Source: Gonapodya sp. JEL0774
Lineage: Eukaryota; Monoblepharomycota; Monoblepharidomycetes; Monoblepharidales; Gonapodyaceae
Assembly (NCBI GenBank): GCA_027604505.1
Contig: JADIIX010000061.1
Span: forward strand, 1,382-65,381
DNA: 64,000 nt
Reading direction: 5' to 3'
Position 1 is the stretch's first letter; each line of letters begins with the position of its first letter. Position numbers and translations under genes: made by a program. The notes below the pieces were generated by a model, which saw nothing but the letters and a program-made list of their open reading frames with translations, was not told where the DNA came from and made no database searches. Shown here one piece after another: positions 24,349 to 39,999 of the stretch.

Positions 24349-25179
24349 TCACGCGTGTTTCACCCGCGCCCAGATGTTCCATCCTGCAGCCACAGCCATG
24401 CACAAATTCGCCGTGATCATTCCTGCCGCTCGACCCCATCCAATTGCCATTCTAGTGCTTGAAATAGTTGAAGCCACAAGAACACGTCCGATCGTGAATG
24501 CTGTCACTGATTGAGGTGATTGCGAAGAACGAATCGATCAGGACCTCAGGGACATCGCCATCACGCAATCCCACTCATGCCTGCTCACAAATGATCTTGA
24601 GGAATACCGGAGGTGCACCGCTCAGCTCCGCGAGTCCTTAGTGAGAGCAGGAATTTGGCTGGCCTCATCAGACGCATGTCCGTGGTTAAATGATGAAAGC
24701 TTACCGCAAAGAATGAGCATTGTAGGTACGTTCTCGGTGAAGTTTCCATGAGTTCTTACTCTACGCATTAGTTCCCACCCTTTTGTGCCGTATCCGTTCC
24801 TCTGTAGATCACCGGACGTGAAGGACCGACATCGCGATCAGCAAGCCCGCACCAATGAACGCATTTTTATAACAGATAGCATCACATGAATAGTACGACA
24901 CACTGAATGCTCACCACAGCTAGATCGTCCATCAACTTCCCGTTCTTGCCGTCCGAGTTGGCGATGATCTCCAAGACCTGCTCACGGGTTCCGTCTCCGA
25001 GTGAGATCAGTGCCTCGCCTCGAAATATGGCGACGCGGAAAGTGAGAACACCTAATAGCCGATTATGTGAAGGACAGGTGATCCGTTTGCGAACTCACCA
25101 ACTAACCTTGAACGGGATGAAACTTACAGTGCATCAAACCCAGCGCTCCGGCAAACATGCCCGTGATTGGGAGATCCAT
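24349..25179 (-). CDS. MAPEG-family membrane protein
   Basis: MAPEG proteins are small four-helix membrane proteins, several with glutathione transferase or peroxidase activity toward lipids. Five short exons (25179-25128, 25051-24915, 24801-24705, 24636-24589, 24506-24349) join in phase to 163 residues, the family's size. The pieces match the family order: MDLPITGMFAGALGL, then RVAIFRGEALISLGDG, the hallmark VRTHGNFTENVPTMLIL (compare RAHGNFAEYVPL), ELSGAPPVFL, and a last helix pair with FTIGRVLVAS and WGRAAGMITANLCMAVAAG. A loop of about 25 residues between the first pair of segments is longer than usual. No single open frame exceeds 60 codons, so gene finders may miss it. The intron at 24637-24704 ends in AAG. 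The enzymatic activity is not predictable from sequence alone. Confidence 0.82.
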
Positions 25180-25591
25180 GAAAGAAAGAATCCCAGCTTA
25201 GCTATTACGTCTGTATTGGGGAAGGGAGATTCATGGAAAACCCCTTGTTTTGTGAGAACGCGGAAGATCAGGGGATGTTCCACTCTACAGCAGCGGATCC
25301 ATGTCATTTTGCCGGACCGCCATCACAATAAAGCACACACGCAGAATGTTGTTTTTCGGAAGAGCGTTCTTTTTCTTTTTCTTTTTCTTTTTCTTTTTTT
25401 TTTTTTNNNNNNNNNNACTAACATTTTTTTTTTCTGCTGAGCTGTCAATTTTTATATTTTATTATTTTTTCTTTTTTATTATTGTTTTTTTTTTTTTATT
25501 GCAAAAATCTTACCGCGATCACGAATCACGAAATACATTGTCACTGACGACACTGATTACTCTCGACCCGTCAAAACAACAGCCCAAAATC
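25180..25591. other. Low-complexity intergenic region with assembly gap
   Basis: Upstream of the MAPEG gene and downstream of the MFS relic. From about 25370 to 25500 the plus strand is almost pure T with CT and TA patches, interrupted by ten Ns at 25407-25416. The true distance across the gap is therefore unknown. Translated frames running through it are meaningless. Confidence 0.85.
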
Positions 25592-26130
25592 TCAGTCGCC
25601 TGTATTCACCACGATCACCTTTTTCAGAGTTGAATGTTCCGCCGCCCAGACGGGATCGGTTTTTGCCTTGTTGATCTCCCAAGCTCAGATGATGGAGATG
25701 CTCACGAAGCCTCCAAAGTAGCACGCAAAAGACATCCCTTTGCTTTAATAAATCAAGAGGTGAAACCGTTTCATTCGAGAACCTGCGATTGTGCACTCAC
25801 AGCAGGCTTGCATGTAAAGAGGTACCCAGATGCTTCGATATACGAACGGTGCAGCGAGAAACACATTGGACACAGAACGCTTTTCACAGAAGTAATTAAC
25901 ACTGTCGCACTGTATTTATTACTCACTGAGGCCGCCCAAGTTCCCTGCCATTGTGGGCACAGCGCTCGCAACCGCCACTGCCATGGTACCGCTCAAGAGA
26001 TTTGTGCGATACACAAGAATGAGGGGGACCTATTTACAATAACGAGCACACTGAGATTCCATGACATGATGTATCGCACTAAATTGATCTCACCGTAGGT
26101 CCAGTCATGGCAATCACAAAGAGCATGAAG
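25592..26130 (-). pseudogene. Fragment of an MFS transporter (last transmembrane helices), decayed
   Basis: Reading leftwards, exon-like pieces at 26130-26094 and 26029-25927 encode FMLFVIAMTGPT and VPLILVYRTNLLSGTMAVAV...GNLGGL. This resembles TM9-TM10 of allantoate-permease-type (Dal5) MFS carriers, whose GNLGG motif is characteristic. Further on are NVFLAAP and YIEASGYLFT in two different frames, then GMSFACYFGGFVSISII, an in-frame TGA, and AWEINKAKTDPVW up to a stop at 25592. The first eight helices are absent and there is no room for them, because the FAXC-like gene ends at 26435. It therefore looks like a transporter relic with at least one frame shift and one stop. Proximity to an assembly gap means sequencing error could explain single disruptions, but not the missing half. 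Confidence 0.55.
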
Positions 26131-26434
26131 CTGGAGGGATCAACTTGTCAATATCAAACGCGTGGAATTAGACATATTGGCACGAACTATCGGATTCCCG
26201 CATGCCAGAGATGGATCTGTCCTGTGACCAGAAGCGCACTGCCGAGTACACCCCGCAGAATAGGATATGCATCCGGCGCTCGCTGAGCTTGTCGGATTGC
26301 CAGCCACAGTACTGATCGATACAATTTTTCTCTGGATTCTGCCATACATTGAACAATAATAGAAATGCCTTCCGCCACCCATGAACTGCCGCGAACGTGA
26401 TAAACCTCTGGCCAGATTACAGACCGAGCAACTC
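26131..26434 (-). other. Unassigned open stretch between FAXC-like gene and MFS relic
   Basis: A minus-strand frame encodes YRSVLWLAIRQAQRAPDAYP followed by a short hydrophobic segment (ILRGVLGSALLVTGQI). It could be a further remnant of the transporter or chance. I cannot place it in either neighbour. Confidence 0.3.
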
Positions 26435-27990
26435 TCAAGCCGCCAACTTCCCCGACATTGCCTCCGCCAAATGTGCCAAGTGTGCTTCGGGAGGGTCTAG
26501 AAACAATGACGTCGGGTCGAGAAGGGTGAAGTCATTTCGGAAAATGAACGTACGAATCGCTCTCAGGCGCTTACCTGTTGAGTCCCATTGCGACCAGTGC
26601 ATTTCGCGTATCCGCCGGAAATAGTTGTGAAGGTTCTCTCGAGCTCTGTTTCGTGTTTGACGCATACAGCGGTGGTCATGTTCGTGATTGCAATCACAGG
26701 GGGAGGAGCGCGTCTATACTCACTCCACAGCCTTTGCAAACCCTGGTGCCGTCTCCTTAAAGTACACCGCATTCGACAACAACGCAAACAAGCTAGCGTC
26801 TGCACTGGTAGGATCTTCAGTTCCCAGCAACCACATGTGGTGACTGAGTTGGCTGGAGAGTGAGTCGAGGACACGGGGCAGCAGCTGCTCGAAGCGGTCC
26901 GTGGGGGTGTTACTGATGCCGGTGACGTCAAGTTCTTTAGCGGCGCTAGGATGACGAGAGCAAACTCGGAGCATGAAGAGATGGCCTTCAAGTCGATCTT
27001 TCCGGAACTCACCCCTTCCTCAACACTGAACCGACCACTCCTTGCATCCAGGACGGAAACCTGGCCTGTATCGCCTCAATAGACTTCTCCTGGCTCAAAA
27101 CCCATTGTTCGTGCTGATATCGATGTTTGTAACCGAAGAAGGGGTTACAGAATCACGTTTCAAGCACTACACAAAGAGCCCGCGCCTCCTTAAACACAAG
27201 CATCACCTGCAATATTCTCCATGCCTGCTCCTCAATGACCTTCCTCCATTCGGCGTCCTTCCTCCGAATTTCTTCCGTAGCTTCTCCATCCAACGGCGTG
27301 ACCACCCCGTCCTTGATCAATCCCGCGAATCCCTTTTGCGAGTCCTCGTACAGCTTTCCATTGTACGAGTACGCAGGCAGTTTGCGACTTGGGAATAGCG
27401 AAGGGGAGGTGAAATCGTTCTCGTAAGTGGTGGAGGTCAAGAGAAGGAGGGTCTCTGCTTTGAGGCAGAACAGAGACGTGCTCGGCGCTGTATCTTCACG
27501 CGGGAGCTGGTGGAGAATGACTTTTTTTGTGGTTCCATCGAGAAATCGGGTTGGAGCTATTAATCCTGACTTGCCGGAAAAAGATGGACGAGGTGTATAC
27601 ACACCAGTGTCGGCAGGGAACTTTTTCTTCCTTGCTTCGGTATCGCGCTGCTCCTGGTACCGTGCAATGTCACCGGAAATACCTTCCTGTGATTGATGAA
27701 AAGAGCGGCAGGTGATCCAATCGTTAAGGAATGTCCAATACGTCCAATACCATTATTCACACTGTAAAGCTCAATGCATTCAACCACGCTCCATCGCATA
27801 GAATGCCCTTGCATGAGACCTTTACTCCTACTCTCAGATCGGGCGCAGAATCTCGCCATTCCGATTCCTCCAGATCTGACACACTCACCCAAATGGCAAC
27901 CGCGGGGATTCCCAAAAACAACGCAGCGCCGACGTAGTCCAGAACTTTAGGGTGCGTGGGGATGCCTAGGGAGGTGAGGTATCCTGTCAT
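26435..27990 (-). CDS. FAXC-like (failed axon connections/metaxin-related) GST-fold membrane protein
   Basis: Six exons (27990-27889, 27686-27207, 27113-27013, 26945-26724, 26645-26575, 26496-26435) encode about 345 residues. A short N-terminal hydrophobic segment (YVGAALFLGIPAVAIW) should anchor the protein. A thioredoxin-like half follows with VILHQLPR, SLFCLKAETLLLL, KLPAYSYNGKLYEDSQ, the pattern of FAXC/metaxin-like proteins. Exons 3-5 give the helical GST-C half: EEQAWRILQ-HEQWVLS, RFEQLLPRVLDSLSSQL, EDPTSADASLFALL and ENLHNYFRRIREMHWSQWD. The catalytic Tyr/Ser of true GSTs is not apparent, as is usual in this family. The first intron is long (202 nt). Metaxins act in mitochondrial outer-membrane import, but for FAXC-like fungal proteins the function is unknown. 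Confidence 0.8.
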
Positions 27991-29056
27991 TGTGGGGTAC
28001 TGGACACTGGAGCAAAGTTCATGGAAGTCGTACGCCTGACTCACAGGCAACTGCGTGAAACCACCCCTCAACCTTTACACCCCAAGCTTCCCCCTCAAGC
28101 TGTTTTTAGCGTATGCACGATATATTCCGGTAGGGTAATATACAAGTTGCTCGGAAATGTAATGAAAACCGAACATCAAGACCCGCCCTCAAGTTCGTCA
28201 CTACATAGGACTGCCGTGTGCTAATATTTATGTGGATAATATTAATGTACAGACACCAGGATTGCGTCCCCACTTTTGAGACCTTTTGCTTCATTTGATG
28301 TGAACATGCTACGAGCGTCTTGAGAGTCTGTTCACTGACCAGGAAGAGGGGTGGAGCAGTCCACGGTCGGTCCCATACTCGTGGTCCACAATGCGTCGTA
28401 ATGCGAGACAGCGAGCTATCCAAGACGGGAGGCTATGTGACGCGAAAGGATAAGGACGTGAGTGGCGGTGTGGGTTGTCTGTTGACACGAGAAAGTCGAA
28501 TAGCGGGAGGAACGCTGCAGCGGAAAGAGAAGTTCAGGCGTCACATAAGCACATGTTCTCGCAGTTTTTTTTTGTGCATTTTTTGGATCTGATACAGCAG
28601 CAATCCCCAGTCAGAATGTCGGTACCCCGCCAAACAGCAAAGAGCGGCACAGCCACGAACTTCGTGGTATCAGGTTCCCATTTCCAGGACACGACAATTC
28701 AGAGGGCTTTGGGAGAGCGGAGACGAAGAAGACAAACGAGGACACCAATTAAATTGGAACTGATATTTGTTGGGGATTGATCAATTGGGAAGGTCGGCCG
28801 GATTGGAGTTGGGACAGGCGCGCTTGACCGAATCTTATCACGGACATCGTCTGAGAGAGAGAGCGCAGTTAAAGCGCAAGAGTCAGCGATCGAGTTGAGA
28901 ATTCAGAAACAGAGCGAGGAAGCTCGGCGTCGACAGAGAATATAGTGGGGGGAACAGCTCGGTCAAGCAAACGGGACCGAGGCCGAAGGACGAGTCCGGT
29001 CACGGACAATTTGGTTCCACTCCACGTGATCTTAACACACTTTCAAGCTCTTGGAG
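27991..29056. other. Intergenic region, leader of PKC1
   Basis: About 1 kb between divergent FAXC-like and PKC1 genes, likely carrying both promoters and a long PKC1 leader. It includes a GA-rich patch near 28850-28870. No conserved open frame was recognised. Confidence 0.45.
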
Positions 29057-33942
<4,886 letters not shown>

Positions 33943-34339
33943 TCAACTCCCTGCTACGTGTGGGATGGGATGGCTTGTCCTGGCCTTCGTCAGTTGAGGA
34001 TATGTATAGAAACACGGGTACGAGAAGTAGTAGCTTAATGCAGTTTGGGCGCCAATTTGAGGTAGCTCAGTCCGCCACCTGTGTTGAATGTGAACGGGGT
34101 TGGTGCTGTCTTTGTCAAGACTGATTTATCAATATGACTATCGAATGGTCATCGTTCTCTTGTGGGAGTGCGGGTTCTGCTGCAGGTAAAGAGCGAAGCA
34201 ATCGAACTCGACCCGGCATATGCGCACGATCCACCGCGAAGATATGGTGCCTCTCTCATTCAATTCAATTTCTAGCACCAAATACACACCGACGCATAAT
34301 CACACACAATACCCAAAACACAGACTCTTTCTGCGACTC
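33943..34339. other. Intergenic region between convergent genes
   Basis: Separates the 3' ends of PKC1 and APA2. No gene seen. Confidence 0.5.
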
Positions 34340-35967
34340 TCAGAGCTTCCCGTCGGACTTAGCCACCGCAGACTCCTTCAAGATGGTCATGGGTCCCACC
34401 TTCTTTATGATGGTGCGCTCCTCCTCCGACGTTGCCACCAATAATCCCGCGATGCCCATGGAGTGCACGTGGATATCGTGGGGGCGGTGGTGAGTGCGTG
34501 GAACGACGTAAATGAACTCCCTAGTGGGTCAGCGGATTCGGTTTGAGTGGGTCAGATCCCAACACAGCAGGTACAAGGTGACCGTGACGGTGAGTTGACC
34601 AAGCGCCAACAGAGGACACAGTGGGCATCACAGCACGCACTGCGTACTCCCCACTCTCCACTCCTTTTATGACGCCCGGAACGTACCTCGTCATGACAAA
34701 GTTTGACGCCATGGCCGACTCGTGAAAGTCCTCAAACTTTGGATCGAACGCCTTGTAATGATCCTCGAGTTGGGCCCTCGACACACCCAAAGGCGCGTAG
34801 GCGGCCTCGTAGGCTAGGGTGTAAAGGTTGTGGATTTGGGCGGCGGCGAGAGGAGTGGCGACGTGGGACGATTGGCGGAGGGAGGCGGGGAGGAGGACCA
34901 CCGAGTGGTGGAAGGGGAGGGAGGGGAGGGAGAAGGGAACGCCTTTATACAGGAGTAGATGAGGTGTGAGGTGTGGGGATGATGAGTATAGCAGCCGACA
35001 CTGGGCAACTTTTATGTCGAAAGGTTTGCAGTACCTGGCTTTTTTCCCTCTTTCCTCACGAGTTCCGCGATGGGGAAATCCTTCCACGGCAGAATCTGTA
35101 AATGCCTGTGATGCACACTACACCCCGACGCGATACCGTTGTTGTGGAATGCAAAGGCGCGTTGGGCGTCGGGGTCAGGGTTGGGTGTGCCGTCGTCGAG
35201 GTACGAAGAACGGCCGGATTCGAACGAGAGGAGCGAGCGCCACAGAGTGGAGATGTCGGAGGGGGAGAGGAGGCAAGATTGGTTATAGAAATCTGGGCGA
35301 GGGCGCACGTTGAAAGACGTTGAGATGGGGAAAAGAGTGAGAGAGAAGGAGGGGTGGGGTTCTTGCGTATGTTCTTGGGGAGAGAACCTACCCTTTGTGG
35401 TGACCAAGATATGGTCTTTGGCCACCGTGAACTTGTTGAGTACAACTTGGTAGTCCGAATCCTCCACAGGTCCGACAAGGAGCTGTAAGGCACATAATGT
35501 ATGAAGGGGATGTGTTCGGATTCTGTTACATAAACCAAGAACATACACAGGCGGCCCCGAAAGAGGACTCACATCAGCCTGCGGCGGGAAGAATGGATTA
35601 AAACGCTTTACGGGTTTAGGAGGCGGGGCGGGAGGAGCAGCTGCATTCGATGGAAGCGTCGGTTTGAATCCGAACGCGGGTGCGAACAGGCTGCAAGATG
35701 GTGCTTTAGTTCGTGGCCGGTCTGAATGGGTCAAGATTTCATTCTCGGCTCACATTTGGAACTAAAGAAGAAAGTATTGGTGTAAGGAAGAGAGATTGAT
35801 CGTTGACCAGTGGTATCGCGTATCCAACTTCGGCAGCGTTCGAACCGAACACACACCTTCATTCCCCCATCCTCGATGATTTCGATTGTCGATGGGGCAA
35901 ACAAAAGCTCTTTTTTGGCGAGAGCCTTGTCGAAAGTCGATCTGACCCGTGCGGCGAGAGAAGTCAT
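34340..35967 (-). CDS. APA2: Ap4A phosphorylase / ATP adenylyltransferase
   Basis: The enzyme cleaves diadenosine tetraphosphate with phosphate to ATP and ADP. Exons 35967-35857, 35761-35754, 35690-35573, 35482-35392, 35292-35035, 34942-34687 and 34520-34340 make 340 residues, close to yeast Apa1/Apa2. Motifs are FQILFAPAFGFKPTL, RFNPFFPP, DYQVVLNKFTVAKDHILVTT, the nucleotide-binding FAFHNNGIASGCSVHHRHLQ with the catalytic His of HxHLQ, PSLPFHHSVVLLP, NFVMTREFIYVVPR and IHVHSMGIAGLLV. The second exon is only 8 nt (ttccaaat). Without it the flanking exons are out of frame. Where the family usually has Q-P-H-K-H, this gene has S-V-H-H-R-H, a small change in the active-site loop. The intron at 34943-35034 ends in AAG. 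Confidence 0.9.
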
Positions 35968-36399
35968 TGCAAATCTGGAGAGTGCCGGCGGGTGTGTCGA
36001 GAGCAGACCCCCACACCAAGACCTCAGAACATATTCCACGTACTATATGTAGTAGGGTTCAAAAATACAGAGACAGGCGCGCGAACTTGTGGGGGTGGTG
36101 CATTATTCTATTTTCTGAGAATACAATCCGGGTGGAGATCAGAACGAAACAAGATGAATTATTACTGATTATGAAAGGTGAAATGTGACGAACGATGAAG
36201 ATAACATATGAGAAGAAAGAGTGATGTTTGTGATGGTGCGGCTTGGGGCATTAACCGCGGAGGAATCCAGTTGCGTGCATCTGACACGATAATTATCGAG
36301 ACACCTTCGGCTCCCTTGGATCTTCCGTCTCTCCCACGCCATTTTGTTTTGGACGACCGGCTTTTGTCATAATCCAGGCTTTGTCTTCGATGTCCTAGA
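35968..36399. other. Intergenic region
   Basis: Promoter side of APA2 and 3' flank of the next minus-strand gene. Nothing else recognised. Confidence 0.4.
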
Positions 36400-37590
36400 T
36401 CACCTCCACCGATTGGTCTTCTTGCTCTTCCGGGCCTCATATGCTTCACTGATTCGAAACACAACAGCCACAACTGGACCTGACAACGAAGATCTACCAC
36501 GGGGTGCTTCTTCAAAGCTCCCGCGTCCTGTGGATGTCTGAGTTCGGGTTTCTGGATTCAAGGTGGACTTTGCGGGCTTTGGTGCGTCAGGTAGACCGAG
36601 TTCGGGAGGCGGAGAAAGCGCAGTGGGAGCGTGGATGCCTGAGGGAACAGAAGGGCCCATTTCGGGAGAGAGGGGGAACACAAAGGAGGAGTTGTCGGAT
36701 GAGATTGTAGATGTGTACGAGTTTCCAGAGTCCGTTGGCGTGCGACTGGGAGGACGATCAACAGCGGAGAATGCATATCGCAGGAGGTTTGGTTTCGATA
36801 GCTCAGAGAGGTGGGGTCCATTGGCTCTCGTTGGGTCCACGGGACCCGCAACTTGTGCACGAGGAAAGAATGTTGTATGGAGGGATCAGGAAAGGGGCTT
36901 CCACACTCTGGACACATTGAGAGCTCACGTTTTGCAGGCATCTCGCCTTTGCTCCATGATCCACCGACCACTTCTACCGATGGGTTATACCTTGGTCTCC
37001 GACGGAGGGAGCGCCATGCAACTCCCAAAGCGATGAGGAAGACCAGGAATCCGCCAACAGCGGCAATTGCAGCTATCACTGTGGGAGATAAAACTTGCTG
37101 CGTAGTAGCCGATGACGTCGCAAGCTTTGAAGGTGTTGGTGTAACTCCGCCTGCGGATTTCAGGATGTGGCGTCAGGGACCATGACACTCCCCTCAACAC
37201 ACCGGGTGTAACGAATAAACACCTGAAACGAGCGAGCCCAAGTAGGTTGTAGTCGTAGTATGAGCCATAGCATTGTCGCCTGATTGTTCGATAGTCGTAG
37301 GTTCTACGGAGAATGCGTGTCCAGTGACCGTTCGTGACCGTTCAGGGACACAAATCAGGCCGGCGGAGGGGCCCGTCAAAGGCATCAACATACGTACCCA
37401 AGCTCTGACGCGGTCTTAATCTAGATTCTGCCGTTCCTACGTGCTGCCAAGCTTTCTGATCCGCGATCTGGCGTGGATTGCCCAGACGCGACTTGAGGTG
37501 ACCGGCACCGAGAGCAGCTTTGACTAACACTGTTGATGAGACACCCCACACTGCGACCAGCGCATGCAAGTTTCGAGAATAGACGAGCAT
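36400..37590 (-). CDS. Single-pass membrane protein with Ser/Thr-rich ectodomain, unknown function
   Basis: Four exons (37590-37398, 37303-37223, 37150-36929, 36851-36400) join in phase 1 throughout to give 315 residues. The N-terminus is a signal-peptide-like segment (LHALVAVWGVSSTVLVKAAL). A short extracellular part with TTTTTYLGSL and a Ser/Thr/Pro-rich stalk leads to a transmembrane helix (VIAAIAAVGGFLVFLIALGV) and a stop-transfer SLRRRPR. The cytoplasmic tail of about 180 residues is disordered, rich in Ser, Pro and Thr. I recognise no domain. The layout resembles fungal wall-sensor or mucin-like proteins (compare the SH3-bearing gene at 59.5-61.5 kb), but a sensor role is only a guess. 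The last intron ends in AAG. Confidence 0.6.
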
Positions 37591-38341
37591 CGTGGGGTGT
37601 TTTGGGGGACAGGATGGGAATGTAATGAATTCGACGAGATCGCGATAATTATTGTCTCATGTTTTAGTAGTTGAACCTAGATGGTGGCTCGGAACAAAAC
37701 CCGCCCCCCGGATCATTTTTGAGGTCCGTATTATACCCCACATCAAGACATCTGTGAACTATAAAAGCCACACTTTCCACAATAAAGTACCAGCACGACT
37801 TTTTCATACCGGCCGCCAATCAGGGAGAGCAAATTTTCCCGTGCTTACTGTCAAAAAACGTCTGCGACAGATGATTGAACACTTCGCGTCATCTCCATAT
37901 ACATCTATGCAGGGTATTTATTGCGAGCCCGAAGTGAGCGAAGCGAGGGAGGGTGAAGCGTTTGGTTTGTCCGTGTGAGGGGTGATAGTACAGAGTAGTT
38001 CAACGCAACAAAGCATACCCCACCTGACCCTCCCGACCGGCCGGCGTTCCAGCAATTGGGGAAGCACAAATGAAAAAGAATCCACAGTGCGCCTGTCTGG
38101 AATATGCCTGTGCTTCCGCCATCACACTAACAGCTATAATTTGAAGATCTACATTCCGATCACCACTACACTGCTAGCGGCCTGAAATGCGCTCCAGCTG
38201 AGACAGCGTTGGCGAGAATGTGCGGATGCATTTGCACAGATACGACAGTGCACGGGCTCCCGTCCTAAGCAACATCCGCTGGGCACGGAATATGTAGTCT
38301 AATTGTCCGCGCTCCAAATCCGAAAGTCCGATTCCCGTCCG
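37591..38341. other. Intergenic region between divergent genes
   Basis: Should hold the promoters of the membrane protein (minus) and the TRIC-like gene (plus). No gene recognised. Confidence 0.45.
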
Positions 38342-39596
38342 ATGGCATCCGCGTTCACGGCTCTCGCGAGCTTTTTCTCCTTTCTCACCACGCATCAATT
38401 GCGATTCCCCCTTGGTCCATTGGGAACGCTCGCCTTGCCCCTGTTTCCCGTCCTGCATGGATTCGTCGTCTCGTGGACGTACAAGACGACCCAGGAACCG
38501 GGAATTCCATTCGTTCAGGCATTACGTATGTTGAATACTTGGTTGCAAACGCGTCGATGGTTTTCTTTGAGTCGGGGAGTCGACTCAGATACCCGATGAT
38601 GTGTGAGCATGTCACCCACAAACCCATGTCCGATTTCATTCGTGCTCATCATCAACGGTCGATCTAGTGTCGTACCTCTTGATGCTCTTTGCCGGTAATG
38701 TCAACATCGCGATCCTTACTGCCAGACCCGCCGGCTTCCTGTCAAACTTTGCGATGCCCACTGTGGGTCAAGTGCACTTCTGGTTTCCATCCTCATTCGT
38801 CACACTCAATTCATTTCCTGGTACCTTTTTTCCCGCTCGGCATCTCTTGCTTTCTGTTGTACGCATGCCGACCTGAACATCCACGTCCCCCCCATTCCAG
38901 TACGCCCTCGTCTTCTCTCTCTTCTCCCTCCCGGCACCCTTCTCCCCCCTCCCCCACGTCCGCTCCTACCCCCTCCCCATGTCTCTCCTCTACTCCTTCA
39001 TCGACGGTCTAGCCCGTTCCGCCGGCATTCACGCCACCCTCCACCACCTCCGGCATACCCCTGCACCCCACCAGGCCCACCTGGCCAACAACCTGTTCGG
39101 CATGTGGGTACTCGCCACCATCGCGGCATCCTCGGGTGGATTGGTCGATGGCTTGCTGAGTCTCAGGAAGCGCGAGTGGAAGTTTGCCACGCCGAGTGCC
39201 GTATCCTCCTGGAAGGCCGGCACGTACACCCGCATCGTGGCAGCCGTCAGCGCGGTCTACATTGCCCTCACAGACCCGCTTGTCTTCCAATGGACCGCTC
39301 ACGTGGGGCACGAGGTGGGACTCGGGGATTGGTCGGGGTCCGTATCCCATGCCAAGAACGGACAACCCACAACTCCTCCTCCGTCCCACACGGGCTTGGT
39401 ATCCCCCTCCACCGCCCAAGTCCTTTCCGCCATCTTACTCATCACGGGCCACGTGTACGTTCTCCTGGTGATGCCGTACCTAGACGCGCACGCCGACACG
39501 GGGGCGGCGGCGGGCGCGGGAAAGGTCCCGGCACCAGTGGGGAACGGCAGCGGGAACGGGACTGGCAAGGACGACGATAAAGTGAAGAAGGGGTGA
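38342..39596 (+). CDS. TRIC/TMEM38-like cation channel
   Basis: TRIC channels are trimeric K+ channels of the ER/SR that supply counter-current for Ca2+ release. Three exons (38342-38525, 38668-38762, 38901-39596) join in phase to 324 residues. The joined N-terminal half reads PLFPVLHGFVVSWTYKTTQE, then VQALLSYLLMLFAG and ILTARPAGFLSN, corresponding to TMEM38 HYLVSV...MLxCFGG...LLAEPPxxFLAN. The second half has LLYSFIDGLARSAGI, LFGMWVLATIAASSGGLVDG and WKAGTYTRIVAAVSAVYIAL, matching the WxxGxxxARGAGG repeat region loosely. About seven hydrophobic segments are visible, followed by a charged, Gly-rich tail ending KDDDKVKKG like the Lys-rich tails of animal TRICs. The introns are unusually long (142 and 138 nt). 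Without an alignment, a distant homologue is the fair statement. Confidence 0.65.
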
Positions 39597-39999
39597 ACTT
39601 TGGCCCGAAGGCGAAACCTTGTGGATCGAACCTCGCGGAAATGTGTGTCAGGGCAGTGACCGCACGCCAGATTGACATTGGACGCCGGCGCGTTTGCACG
39701 ACCCGAGTATCTCAGATACTGCACAATTAGCACACTTTATTTCGAACCACCTAGATTATTCGCCACAGGGTGCTCTTTGTACCGTCAGCCGGTTTGTCAT
39801 TGTCGACAGTGCAATACACCCGCGCCAAGACAACAATAATAAGAAATATGTTCGAGGTCGACAAAATATATACCTCGTGTCCACAAAGTCAAAGTCCCTA
39901 CCAATACCACCAGCCGCCTACTCCCCAAGTCAGAACCCTCACCCCCCCTCTCCCCCTCGCCCCGCCCCCCCCCCCCAACCGCACACCTCCACTCCCGTG
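39597..39999. other. Intergenic region between convergent genes
   Basis: Between the 3' ends of the TRIC-like gene and SEC9, with a C-run near 39963-39976. No gene seen. Confidence 0.5.

Noticed and set aside
25301-25633. Open frames running through the T-rich stretch and Ns
   Set aside because: Phe runs and unknown residues result from low-complexity DNA and the assembly gap.
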